Origin: Lacihabitans sp. CCS-44
GTDB taxonomy: Bacteria > Bacteroidota > Bacteroidia > Cytophagales > Spirosomataceae
DNA length: 64,000 bases
NCBI RefSeq assembly: GCF_024343735.1
Contig: NZ_RJUE01000002.1
Location: forward strand, 62,001-126,000
Reading direction: 5' to 3'
In this document: piece by piece, positions 25,944 to 34,251 of the stretch
Layout of the letters: each line of letters begins with the position of its first letter
How positions within the stretch are numbered: the stretch's first letter is position 1
Program-made: the position numbers and the translations under genes
Notes under the pieces: model-generated
Seen by the model: only the letters and a program-made list of their open reading frames with translations
Databases searched by the model: none
What the model was told of the DNA's origin: nothing

Positions 25944-25980
25944 AAAAAGCACACTGACCTTTTGGGTTGTGTGTTTTTTT
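25944..25980 (+). terminator. Intrinsic terminator after valS (copy A of a repeated terminator)
   Basis: AAAAAGCACAC pairs with GTGTG plus a T-run across the loop TGACCTTTTGGGTT, which itself can form ACC/GGT. A nearly identical element is found at 29416-29453. Confidence 0.85.
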
Positions 25981-26069
25981 TGCAATTTCTAAGGAAGTAG
26001 TTCTTAATTGAGAAGAATTGGAGGATGTGGATTTAGTAGCTTTTTACAATTTTATTTTCTAACTCTTTC

Positions 26070-26351
26070 CTAAATAATTGAAGATTTCCTCCGCCTTGAT
26101 ACTACAATTCTCTCTCCATTTAGCATTAAAACTTGATGTAAGCCACGCTCATTTTCTACTTCAGAAATGTATAACGGATTTATCAAGTGTTTCCGACTAA
26201 CTCTTAAAAAGCCTTGGAATTTTTCTTGGTGCCTTAACAAGGTATTGCTGGATAAAAATTTCTGACCATTTACTAGATGAAATTCCGTATAGTTTACATC
26301 ACCCCGTAAGAATAGGATTTCATGTGCTGGTGGGATTTTTTGAGAAATCAT
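26070..26351 (-). CDS. Stand-alone LytTR DNA-binding regulator (LytTR-1)
   Basis: The 93-residue protein consists of a LytTR domain only: EILFLRGDVNYTEFHLVNGQ, then LLRHQEKF, FLRVSRKHLINPLYI and the C-terminal VSRRRKSSII. There is no receiver domain, which AgrA/LytR-type regulators normally have, so its activity must be set by its level or by a partner. The gene lies behind valS on the opposite strand. Upstream at 26441-26460 there is a copy of the motif also found before the other operons of this block. A second LytTR-only gene is at 30351-30641. Confidence 0.85.
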   Translation of the reverse strand: MISQKIPPAHEILFLRGDVNYTEFHLVNGQKFLSSNTLLRHQEKFQGFLRVSRKHLINPLYISEVENERGLHQVLMLNGERIVVSRRRKSSII

Positions 26352-26436
26352 GGTATTGTTTATAAAAACGTGTAGAGGAAAAATACTTTTTGGGTTATAT
26401 TTTTATTCAAATCTAGTAGTTTTCAGATAAGGGTTC

Positions 26437-26460
26437 AATACCCCATTTGGGGTATTTTCA
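26437..26460 (-). promoter_or_regulatory. Putative LytTR-block operator, copy d, inside a hairpin
   Basis: On the minus strand it reads TGAAAATACCCCAAATGGGG (26460-26441), 89 bases before the LytTR-1 start and pointing to it. It overlaps a perfect palindrome AATACCCC-ATTT-GGGGTATT (26437-26456). The remainder of 26352-26661 is A/T-rich with nothing else recognised. Confidence 0.45.
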
Positions 26461-26661
26461 AAAAAATAGATTTTTCTATTTGCATAATTTCAAGGATTTC
26501 TTAAAATTTCGTAATTCTTTTATAATCAGTACGATGATTTGAAGAGTTTGATACTTTCAGGTGGTTGCACTGTTCAAATTTGTATCTTTTAAGGATTTTA
26601 AATTAATATAAATGGTGAATTTTTGAGGTGTTAATCAAAACTGCAGCAAATTCTTAAAAAA

Positions 26662-27276
26662 TTAATATTTTAAAACTTCTATTAATTCTAACACATTTGA
26701 GATGCCAAGTTTGGTGTAAATATTTTTTCTATGAGTTTTTATGGTATGATAACTTAGATGGAGTTTCTCCGCAATCTCGTTGTTATTTAGGCCTTTACAG
26801 ATTTCGTATGCGATTTCCAGTTCTCGGTCGCTTAAAAAGTGCTTGTCGCCAAAGCCACTGGCCACTGGGACTGATTTTTCATTTATTAATTTCAAAAAAC
26901 AGTTTCCTCCGTTAAATACCGTCTGAATACCACTAATCAAGAAATTGGAATCACAATCTTTTAATAGATAGCCGTCCATTTCAGCCTCTTTGGCTTGTCT
27001 TAGGAATACCGAATGCTCATACATGGTAAGAATTATGACCTTTATTTTATTGAATTCCAGCTTAAGTCTTTTGCCTAATTCTATACCGTTTATGCCATTT
27101 AAGTTAATATCAAGCAAAATTAAATCGGGAGAATTGGATTGTATCGTAGAAATAATTTCGTTGATTTCTTTTAATGGTCCTAGGATTTCATAATCACGTT
27201 CTTTTAAAAGAAGCTCCTTTAATCCCAAACCAAACAGTAGGTGGTCGTCAACGATTAGTATTTTATGTTTATTCAT
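26662..27276 (-). CDS. NarL/FixJ-type response regulator
   Basis: With the ATG at 27276 the protein has 204 residues. An upstream ATG at 27288 would overlap the kinase gene further. The receiver has Asp10/Asp11, phospho-acceptor Asp56 in LILLDINLN and Lys106 in GYLLKD. The LuxR-type HTH at about 147-200 includes LSDRELEIAYEICKGLNNNE and HTIKTHRKNIYTKL. It overlaps the upstream sensor kinase gene by 8 bases and is its cognate partner. Phosphorylation probably controls genes of the surrounding block; targets are unknown. Confidence 0.9.
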   Translation of the reverse strand: MNKHKILIVDDHLLFGLGLKELLLKERDYEILGPLKEINEIISTIQSNSPDLILLDINLNGINGIELGKRLKLEFNKIKVIILTMYEHSVFLRQAKEAEMDGYLLKDCDSNFLISGIQTVFNGGNCFLKLINEKSVPVASGFGDKHFLSDRELEIAYEICKGLNNNEIAEKLHLSYHTIKTHRKNIYTKLGISNVLELIEVLKY

Positions 27277-29107
27277 ATGGTACTTCAAGTATTACTGTTG
27301 TTCCGTTTGAATTTGAATCAAAATTAAGACTGGCATCCAAATTTTTAGCTCTAGAGAGCATATTCTGCATTCCCAAACCTGTCAATGAAGTAGAATTTTC
27401 AAATCCTCGGCCATTATCCTCTACAATCAGTGTCAATTCTTTATCATTTTGTATGAACTGCACCAATACTATGGTTGCACCGCTGTGCTTATGGATATTT
27501 TGAATAATCTCTGAAAGAATTCTGTAGATATTCAATGAAGCCTTAACCTCCAACTCTAGGTCTTTGGTGTTTTCTAAGAACTCAAATCTGATTTTCTTAG
27601 AGTTATTACCTCTTATGAGTTCTTTAATTGAATCTATTAGGCCAATTTTTTCAAAATCTGGGGGCATTAAAGCATGCGAAATACGACGCAAATCATCGCC
27701 GGACTTTTGAGTTAATTCTTTAATCTGTTTTGCATCTTCGGAGTTGAGAAGATTTACCATTTTTGAAAGAACAATATGTTTCAGACTTGCCAAAGTACCT
27801 CCCAAGTCATCATGAAGGTCTCTAGCTATACGTTTTTGTTCATTTTCTTGTATCTCAATTCTCGACTCCAACATTTCTAGTTCGGCCTTCAACAGTCTCT
27901 TTTGAATTTGCTTACTCAAATATCTTTCTCTAAAAATCAAAGCAAAAAGTATATAGAGCATCTCTACACAAATAGAAATACGGAATGCTTCAAAAAATTG
28001 ATTCGGCACTTCCATAATACCAAAAACATTGGTTAGGCCCTCAATCATACCAGTTGTAATCAATGGCATGGCCATAAAAAAGTAAATTCGAGTCAAGAAG
28101 CTCCTTCTGAAGTTTGAAATCAGACTCCAGATAAGATAAAAGATAGTGGAAAGAAAAAACGAGAGTTTTAAATATAACAAAGGTTTTATGGCAGACCAAG
28201 TAGGAAATAGAGAAACAAAAACTGTACAAACAAAAAGTATATCTATTAGCTTTGAAATGGCCCTATTTCCATATTTTCTATCTGGATCAATAAACGACGT
28301 ACCAAATCTTACAAAAGTATAAGTACTTATAAAAACAAATATGTTTACAAAGTAATTGATAATTACCGGCTGGTTATTCGTAAAATATGCTGGGGAGGAA
28401 ATTCTGATAGTATAAAAAATAAAGAAATTGACGGCATAAATGAGATAAAGAACTAAAGTTTTGCGGTCTCTTTGAGAGGTATAAAAAAGATTGTACAAAC
28501 AATACAAAATGGCTGTAATCAAAGCCATCGTGACCAAACCGTCATAAAACAAATAGGAGTGATAATGTTGATAAAACTGTTGTGTACTAAATAGATTTAA
28601 AGGCAAACGAACCACCTGATACTGATTTCTAACCCGATAAAATACTGTATCTCTTGAATTCGGACTCAAGGAAACCTTAAATGCATGCAAATAGCTTGGA
28701 AGTTCCCTGTTTTGGATTGCAGTTCCCCAACCAGCTTCTTCTTTATTCCATTTTCCTTCTTTCTTTTTATAGAAATCTACTTTCTCAAGAATGATTTGAT
28801 CTGTACTCAAAATCACCTCCTGAGTCTGATTCGTATTGTTTTGTAAGACCAGCTTAACCCATAAGTTTCTTCTCAAATGCCCATATCCTATTTCTGGACC
28901 GTTAAACTTTTTGAAGGATTTGTTACCTAAAACATCCTCAAATCTGAGCGTATCGGTATCGTCCACAAAACATTCTACCGACTGAGCATTCACCTGCTTC
29001 GGTATTTTATTCAGTACCTGTTGCTCCTCGAATGTGCATGCATTTAATAGAGGCAACAGGATAAGGGCTTTCCAGAATTGGAATTTCAGTAACAATGGGA
29101 AACGCAA
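27269..29107 (-). CDS. 7TMR-DISM-type sensor histidine kinase with lipobox-like N-terminus
   Basis: The 612-residue protein begins at a TTG at 29107 (no ATG is available upstream in frame). The signal sequence ends in LLPLLNAC with Cys24, a good lipobox. An extracytoplasmic DISMED-like domain (about 25-180) is followed by seven hydrophobic segments (about 190-400). Then come a HisKA_3 dimerisation helix with the phospho-His in ARDLHDDLGG near residue 430 and a HATPase domain (IIQNIHKHSGA, VEDNGRGF, GLGMQNM). The family senses external ligands. It is coupled to the NarL-type regulator. Lipidation at the N-terminus of a polytopic kinase would be unusual, so this may be only a cleaved signal. 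Confidence 0.88.
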   Translation of the reverse strand: MRFPLLLKFQFWKALILLPLLNACTFEEQQVLNKIPKQVNAQSVECFVDDTDTLRFEDVLGNKSFKKFNGPEIGYGHLRRNLWVKLVLQNNTNQTQEVILSTDQIILEKVDFYKKKEGKWNKEEAGWGTAIQNRELPSYLHAFKVSLSPNSRDTVFYRVRNQYQVVRLPLNLFSTQQFYQHYHSYLFYDGLVTMALITAILYCLYNLFYTSQRDRKTLVLYLIYAVNFFIFYTIRISSPAYFTNNQPVIINYFVNIFVFISTYTFVRFGTSFIDPDRKYGNRAISKLIDILFVCTVFVSLFPTWSAIKPLLYLKLSFFLSTIFYLIWSLISNFRRSFLTRIYFFMAMPLITTGMIEGLTNVFGIMEVPNQFFEAFRISICVEMLYILFALIFRERYLSKQIQKRLLKAELEMLESRIEIQENEQKRIARDLHDDLGGTLASLKHIVLSKMVNLLNSEDAKQIKELTQKSGDDLRRISHALMPPDFEKIGLIDSIKELIRGNNSKKIRFEFLENTKDLELEVKASLNIYRILSEIIQNIHKHSGATIVLVQFIQNDKELTLIVEDNGRGFENSTSLTGLGMQNMLSRAKNLDASLNFDSNSNGTTVILEVPYE

Positions 29108-29415
29108 TGTTTTTATATCTTCAGGTTCTTTTATGGTTAAATTTAGTTATTAAAGACGGCATACTCGGCAAGGTTGTTATAATATTTTTAGCGTAACTTT
29201 GACGAATTCTTCTATCCAATAAAAGAATGTGTGCAAACGCTCCTACTATGGTTATTAATAATCTAACAATATCTGAATGCGGTGTTTGTCATAACTTTGG
29301 ACACTTAAAAAAAACTTAAAATTAGTTTACACTTTCCAAAATTCGGTTTAATTGGAGGCCATATTAAGGTTAATGAGAAGGTGCTTGGAATTATTAAGAT
29401 AGATTTAATAATTGG
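29108..29415. other. Non-coding stretch upstream of the sensor kinase
   Basis: About 308 A/T-rich bases between the kinase start and the repeated terminator. No open frame with coding character, operator copy or RNA gene was recognised. It probably holds the kinase promoter. Confidence 0.5.
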
Positions 29416-29453
29416 AAAAAGCACACTGGCCTTTTCGGGTTTGTGTGCTTTTT
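29416..29453. terminator. Intrinsic terminator (copy B of a repeated terminator)
   Basis: Perfect 11-bp stem AAAAAGCACAC / GTGTGCTTTTT. The loop TGGCCTTTTCGGGTTT is close to that of the element at 25944-25980. It lies just behind the metalloprotease gene (read on the minus strand). Confidence 0.85.
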
Positions 29454-29465
29454 AGAAGGATGTTT

Positions 29466-30248
29466 TTAAATATTTCCGACTTGATGAAAAGATCGAAACA
29501 ATACAATTTTAGTTCCATTTATTCGAGTTAACTCTCCTTTCCATACTTGTTCATAAAGAGATTTCAAATCTTTTTTATCATCATTAGTCAGTCTTGAGTT
29601 GGGGCCATAGTTCATAATACTAAATGGTTGATGTTTGCCAAAAATAACGCTAGGATAACCTGTTTCACTAATATTTGCAAAAAAATGTCTTAATCCAAAA
29701 ATATGACCTATTTCATGAATAAGGGTTTCTACTTGTTCTTCTTCACTTTGCGTGAACATTTTAGGGTGTATTACTAATTCATGTCTACCGCTATCTGGGA
29801 AAAAAGCACTTGCTAGGACACAACCATTAATATTACAATTGTCTGGACGAATTGTGATTTCAAAATCCCAAGCTTCAACTCTTTCACTAAACGTTATAGG
29901 GGAAGAATCTCCCCAAGCCAGAAGAGCTTTCGAGAATAATTTCCTAATTTCATTTTTTGCATCTTCTGGATTTTCAAAATATATAAAAGAGTTATTGTTA
30001 AACCTCCAACGTAGATTAACATTCTTTGCCCATAAAGGAATAAAACCTTCAGATGCGTCTAGTACTAATTCAGCTGGATTTGCATTATTTGGAGTTGGAT
30101 AACCTTTTACATCCGTATTGCAAATATGGTTCTTGCCGTATGTATGTAGTATAGATTTTTCAGATGAAAAATAGCTTTCTTCTTTATTTTGCAAAAAAGA
30201 TGAGTTTTCTTTTACGGAAGATTTTGTGATTTTCTTTTTTTCTTTCAT
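29466..30248 (-). CDS. Matrixin-like zinc metalloprotease without signal peptide
   Basis: The 260-residue protein has a full metzincin site, His178-Glu179-x2-His182-x5-His188 in HEIGHIFGLRH, and a Met-turn SIMNYG at 210-215, as in M10A matrixins. The N-terminal 60 residues are charged and Ser/Lys-rich; no signal peptide or lipobox is visible, so export, if any, must use another route. Two Cys (138 and 143) may bond. The gene is 103 bases downstream of the LytTR-2 gene on the same strand and probably shares its promoter. Substrate and location are unknown; proteolysis of a secreted or cell-surface target is inference. Confidence 0.8.
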   Translation of the reverse strand: MKEKKKITKSSVKENSSFLQNKEESYFSSEKSILHTYGKNHICNTDVKGYPTPNNANPAELVLDASEGFIPLWAKNVNLRWRFNNNSFIYFENPEDAKNEIRKLFSKALLAWGDSSPITFSERVEAWDFEITIRPDNCNINGCVLASAFFPDSGRHELVIHPKMFTQSEEEQVETLIHEIGHIFGLRHFFANISETGYPSVIFGKHQPFSIMNYGPNSRLTNDDKKDLKSLYEQVWKGELTRINGTKIVLFRSFHQVGNI

Positions 30249-30350
30249 GATTTTTTTCTTTTTTGATTTTTATGAATTGAATATTCAAACAATTTTATTT
30301 TTGTAACGCAGTGACCTTCTAATTAGTAGAAATTGAATTCCCTTTGGACA

Positions 30351-30641
30351 TTAGTAATTAAGTGTTTTTATTTTTCGTCTACTCATTTTTAATTCCTTTC
30401 CATTTGATAATACCACGAATTTGGCATCAGCAGCTATTCGAATTTCTCTTATTACATTGGGATTAACTAAAAACTTTCTGTTAATGCGTTTAAATGTTGC
30501 CATATCTGGTATTTCTGCAATTCTTTTCAAAGTGTAACTTACTATTTTCTTTTTACCATCTGAAAGATGAAAGATTGTGTAATTGATGTCAGCTTCTAAA
30601 TATAAAATATTTATATTATCTGGGTATTCTATTTTTATCAT
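30351..30641 (-). CDS. Stand-alone LytTR DNA-binding regulator (LytTR-2)
   Basis: This 96-residue protein is again only a LytTR domain: ILYLEADINYTIFHLSDGKK, FKRINRKFLVNPNVI, and a basic end (LKMSRRKIKTLNY). It lacks a receiver domain. It shares a common plan with LytTR-1 at 26070-26351 but is clearly diverged, so the two are paralogs rather than a recent duplication. An operator-like motif lies 72 bases before its start (30714-30732). The metalloprotease gene follows on the same strand. Confidence 0.85.
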   Translation of the reverse strand: MIKIEYPDNINILYLEADINYTIFHLSDGKKKIVSYTLKRIAEIPDMATFKRINRKFLVNPNVIREIRIAADAKFVVLSNGKELKMSRRKIKTLNY

Positions 30642-30713
30642 GGCCTCTTGGTTTATTTTGATAAACCAAAATTCACAAGAAAACTCTATTGACTTTAGGT
30701 GGTAATTGCGGAT

Positions 30714-30732
30714 TTTATAAGGGTGTTTTTAC
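30714..30732 (-). promoter_or_regulatory. Putative LytTR-block operator, copy c
   Basis: Minus-strand sequence GTAAAAACACCCTTATAAA, 72 bases upstream of the LytTR-2 start and oriented toward it. It matches the copies at 34151-34170, 34177-34195 and 26441-26460. Confidence 0.45.
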
Positions 30733-30832
30733 GGTATTCCTTCTTCAATTTCTACTTGACAGATAACAAAAAGAAACCCCTTCTCAGCATAAGACTAGCC
30801 AAGAAGGGAACTCTTTAGAAGGTAAATGTTAC

Positions 30833-31798
30833 TTACTTGAATAACAAACTAACTGTAGTGTCTTGGGATAGTTTTATTGGTTTTTCGAGAAAGGTATATG
30901 TTGTGTCAATCTTATTGTTTTTTAAGAAATATCCTTTTGAGGCAATATATAGATTTTGGTTAACCGGTAAATCAGAAAATTGGTATTCACCTTTATTGTT
31001 GGTTTTGCCAGTTCCGATATATCCTGCAACTGGGTTGGATTTTAGATTTGGAAGAAATAATGAACTTGAAAATATAAATGTTTCAATTCCTGAGACTACA
31101 TCACCTTGGCTATCTAAAACTTTAATATTTAGTTTGGGTGATTGTGTTGGAGGCAAAATTGACAAAAGAATTTCCACTTTATCTTTATTGGTAAGGTCAA
31201 CAACCTCAATTTTTGAATATTGCTTATTTAATCTTGAGACTAAGTAATATTTTGATGACGTCAGATTATAAAATATCGCTTTCCCTTTTTGATTTGAGTT
31301 TTGCCTGGTCTGAATTAATCCCTCCGGGTTTTCATTTGCAATGGTTTTTGCCTGAGATTCACTTATAAACAAATAGACTTCAGCATTGTTGATAAGGTCT
31401 GAGTTGTCTTTTATAGTTACAACTATTTGTTTACCCGAGTAAATTGGTGTGATAGAAAAATTTGCAATTTGTGACTCATTATTAAAATTCTGAACCTTTC
31501 TATATTTTATACCCCCAATATTTTTTTCAGCAATCAAATACAAGGTTTTTTTATTTTTTGACGGAAAGTATTCAAACTCAAACTTACCCAAACTATCTGT
31601 TTTGGTAGAAATCAAATATGGACTTCCTGTTGAGTCATTAGAAATGTAAACATCAATATTTTTTTTATCTTGTATTTCAGTTTCAAGGACATTATTCTGT
31701 ATTTTTATTTCACCTTTTATACTGCCTGAAACATACAAATCACCTTCTTTACAACTCCAAAAGGATAATATGACCAAAAGAATTACATTTTTTTTCAT
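30833..31798 (-). CDS. Lipoprotein with carboxypeptidase-regulatory-like (prealbumin-type) repeats
   Basis: The ATG at 31798 (MKKNVILLVILSFWSC) is preferred over a TTG at 31804. The result is a 321-residue lipoprotein with lipidated Cys16. Three beta-sandwich-like segments are visible, each with a 'TD..GKFEF / NQKGKAIFYNL / TNNKGEYQFSDLP' motif, typical of CarboxypepD_reg-like domains. It starts 2 bases after the stop of the 761-residue gene, so both are one operon. It may be an accessory surface lipoprotein of that outer-membrane protein. No enzymatic residues were seen. Confidence 0.75.
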   Translation of the reverse strand: MKKNVILLVILSFWSCKEGDLYVSGSIKGEIKIQNNVLETEIQDKKNIDVYISNDSTGSPYLISTKTDSLGKFEFEYFPSKNKKTLYLIAEKNIGGIKYRKVQNFNNESQIANFSITPIYSGKQIVVTIKDNSDLINNAEVYLFISESQAKTIANENPEGLIQTRQNSNQKGKAIFYNLTSSKYYLVSRLNKQYSKIEVVDLTNKDKVEILLSILPPTQSPKLNIKVLDSQGDVVSGIETFIFSSSLFLPNLKSNPVAGYIGTGKTNNKGEYQFSDLPVNQNLYIASKGYFLKNNKIDTTYTFLEKPIKLSQDTTVSLLFK

Positions 31799-31800
31799 TT

Positions 31801-34086
31801 TCAAAAAGGGTTAATAAATTTAACTAATTTTCCCAAAATACTTACATCAGTGGTCAAAGCAAAATATCCACGATTTAGCAAAGGTCTCTCGGAGGCTTTC
31901 ACTAATTTGCCATTTTCAAGTTCATATCTGTTCTGAAAATACATATTACCCCCTACTTGAAGGTTGAGACCTGGAATTATATCAAAACCTACCCCAAGGA
32001 AATAATTCCTCAAGAACTTATATCTCACACTTAAACTCCCACTCACTGATACTGAGTTAATAAAGGCATTTCCCCTCAGGTATTTATATGGAAAACCATA
32101 ATCTGTTTGTTTCTTTGACTTTGGGGTTCTGGTTTGGTTAAAGCCTTTAAATGGATAATATTTAACCCCCACCAAAATATCTAATTGTTCGGGATTAGGA
32201 TTGCTAACAAATGTATTGGTGGCGGCGTCAAAAACAGAAGTATTTCTTGGGCTTGGCACATATGCTATGCCTGCAAATGGCCAAGAGCGTTTTAGATCGT
32301 AGGTTTTGTATTTTTTTGAAAGCTCGAGCGTATCTGTTGTTTTTCCATTATTGGTCTTTATTGAGTAGCTGATTTCATTGGCTCCTTTTTTGCCATTAGC
32401 GGATTTTGGTTTAATCCATTCTGAACGCATCAAAGTGTCCATTGAAAAGGTCTTTGGAAGCTCTAATGTGACAGGTATTTTTATAGATTCATGCCACTCC
32501 TTAAGTTTGCTTGTGTTTTTAAAATTACTTACTTCATTTCTTAAAATTCCCAATGAATCTAATGAATCATTTTTTTTAGAATTCCAAATATTTTGACACA
32601 ATTTTTTGAGGTCTTTTCCTGTCTTGAGATTTGAATTGTTTGTATTTTTATCACATGGAACCATTTCTTTTGCTAAAATATTTCCTAAGCCTGAAAATTT
32701 TTTGTTTGATAAACTGGTATCCAAAACTTGATCAATTATCCCATCAACTACTTCTGCAAAAGGCGTTTTAATTTCATACCCTTTTACTGTTTCTGTGGAA
32801 AATACCTTGGTTCCTTTGGGAATGTTATGGACCGTAGGACTAATCTGATCTATGTCTGATATTAAACTAGGAATAAGTTTTTCACTATTCTTAATTTCGA
32901 TATCGTTATTGTCACTGTAATGTCGCATCCAGTTGATTTCGGAAGAATCAGAGATAAAAAACTTTATTTCATTCAAAATAGTACCATTGTTTTTTAACGA
33001 AGTTTTGAAACTATTGAATGAAGTTAATTGACCTTCTAAACCGGTTAATTTCTTTTTTTCTATATCTAAACTAACATATAGCTCTTCCAATTTTTTTAAG
33101 TTATCAGAATCAATTGGAGGATGGGTCTTGACATTGGCGGTTTGCCTGTCTTTGATTTGCTTTTCCAATTTTTCAATTGTGGATTTTGAATTTGAGATAG
33201 AACTTGAAAGATTCTTTTCTGGTAAACCGAGAGGATTAAAAGATGGATTGGAGCCAGATAATAGCAAAGAAGCTTTGAGAATCTCTTTGTTTGGTTCAAT
33301 AACTAGCTTGGTTATCGCCGAATCTAGTTCTTTTCTGGTGTCTTCTAACGTCAGTAAGTTATACATAAGCTCCCATGGATATAAGGAGTCCTTTCTTATT
33401 TTAACATCATAATCAAATTTTGTTATCAATGAGTCAATTACTTTCGCTTTAAGGTTAAAAGAATTTACTAAAGTTTGAATTTGTGGTTTAAATTTATCCC
33501 AGTTTTGGAATTTATGTTTGCTAATTCTGCCGAGGTATGTTGTATCAAATTGCCATTTTAGATTTGGTTTTATGATTTGGATTTTAAATTCTCTAGTCTT
33601 ATGAACAATTTTATAATTAGTTAAAGAATCCTTGAAGATTGAGTCCGTAATTGAATTCAATTTCAAGTGGTAATTCCAATTTAAATTTTGAAATAGCTTT
33701 TTTCTGTAATTAGAGAGACTTAAATTATCAGAAAACAATTTTGGTAAAAGGTAATGTGAATTAAACTTATCTAAGTTCTGGGAATACGATTTCAAAGAAT
33801 CATTAAGTGATTCCAACTGATTTATAGTTTCATGATCTCTAAATTCTGACGAATTGCCTAAAGGTTTTATTGAAATTTCATCATCCTTAAACAACAAATG
33901 TGGTAGTAAACCTGAGATATTCCCCTTTTTGTCATAATTGATGGTATAATTTGGAGTTTTTTTAGGTTCAAATTGTACTTTCATGTCCTTTCGAATAAAA
34001 TCAAATTCCTTACCGAGTCTTTGGGCGAATAAATTTGATGATGTTAATAAAAGTAATGCCGCCGTTCTTACAATTAATGCTTCCAT
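31801..34086 (-). CDS. Large exported protein with helical middle and outer-membrane-like C-terminus
   Basis: The 761-residue protein starts with a signal peptide (MEALIVRTAALLLLTSSNLFAQ). Residues 80-370 are rich in Lys, Ser, Asn and Leu and probably helical, with coiled-coil patches (SSISNSKSTIEKLEKQIKDR). From about residue 600 on, beta-strands appear (WPFAGIAYVPSPRN, ILVGVKYYPFKGF, VSVSGSLSVRYKFLRNYFLG), ending in phenylalanine, as in outer-membrane barrels. The domain order is not one I recognise. It is the first gene of an operon with a lipoprotein, under the divergent control region 34087-34251. Function is unknown. Confidence 0.7.
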   Translation of the reverse strand: MEALIVRTAALLLLTSSNLFAQRLGKEFDFIRKDMKVQFEPKKTPNYTINYDKKGNISGLLPHLLFKDDEISIKPLGNSSEFRDHETINQLESLNDSLKSYSQNLDKFNSHYLLPKLFSDNLSLSNYRKKLFQNLNWNYHLKLNSITDSIFKDSLTNYKIVHKTREFKIQIIKPNLKWQFDTTYLGRISKHKFQNWDKFKPQIQTLVNSFNLKAKVIDSLITKFDYDVKIRKDSLYPWELMYNLLTLEDTRKELDSAITKLVIEPNKEILKASLLLSGSNPSFNPLGLPEKNLSSSISNSKSTIEKLEKQIKDRQTANVKTHPPIDSDNLKKLEELYVSLDIEKKKLTGLEGQLTSFNSFKTSLKNNGTILNEIKFFISDSSEINWMRHYSDNNDIEIKNSEKLIPSLISDIDQISPTVHNIPKGTKVFSTETVKGYEIKTPFAEVVDGIIDQVLDTSLSNKKFSGLGNILAKEMVPCDKNTNNSNLKTGKDLKKLCQNIWNSKKNDSLDSLGILRNEVSNFKNTSKLKEWHESIKIPVTLELPKTFSMDTLMRSEWIKPKSANGKKGANEISYSIKTNNGKTTDTLELSKKYKTYDLKRSWPFAGIAYVPSPRNTSVFDAATNTFVSNPNPEQLDILVGVKYYPFKGFNQTRTPKSKKQTDYGFPYKYLRGNAFINSVSVSGSLSVRYKFLRNYFLGVGFDIIPGLNLQVGGNMYFQNRYELENGKLVKASERPLLNRGYFALTTDVSILGKLVKFINPF

Positions 34087-34150
34087 GATTACAAAAAATA
34101 GGGTTTTAATTCTTTACAAATTTACTAGTGAAGTTGAACCTTATCCTAGG

Positions 34151-34170
34151 TGAAAAATACCCTAAATTTG
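34151..34170 (+). promoter_or_regulatory. Putative LytTR-block operator, copy a
   Basis: TGAAAAATACCCTAAATTTG on the plus strand, 81 bases before the ATG at 34252 and directed to the small-protein/sensor operon. It faces copy b six bases away. Confidence 0.45.
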
Positions 34171-34176
34171 ATAGAG

Positions 34177-34195
34177 TTTAAAAGGGTGTTTTTCA
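34177..34195 (-). promoter_or_regulatory. Putative LytTR-block operator, copy b
   Basis: Minus-strand TGAAAAACACCCTTTTAAA, 90 bases upstream of the 761-residue gene and directed to it. With copy a it makes an imperfect inverted pair in the divergent region. Confidence 0.45.
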
Positions 34196-34210
34196 CGTAA
34201 TCACAAACAA

Positions 34211-34236
34211 TTATTGTGAATAATTTTACACAATAA
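34211..34236. promoter_or_regulatory. Palindrome TTATTGTG-N10-CACAATAA
   Basis: Perfect 8-bp arms with a 10-base spacer, 15 bases before the ATG at 34252. Spacing of about 18 bases between arm centres suits a dimeric regulator. It could also form an mRNA hairpin near the start of the small-protein gene. Confidence 0.45.
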
Positions 34237-34251
34237 CTAAACAGTTTGATT

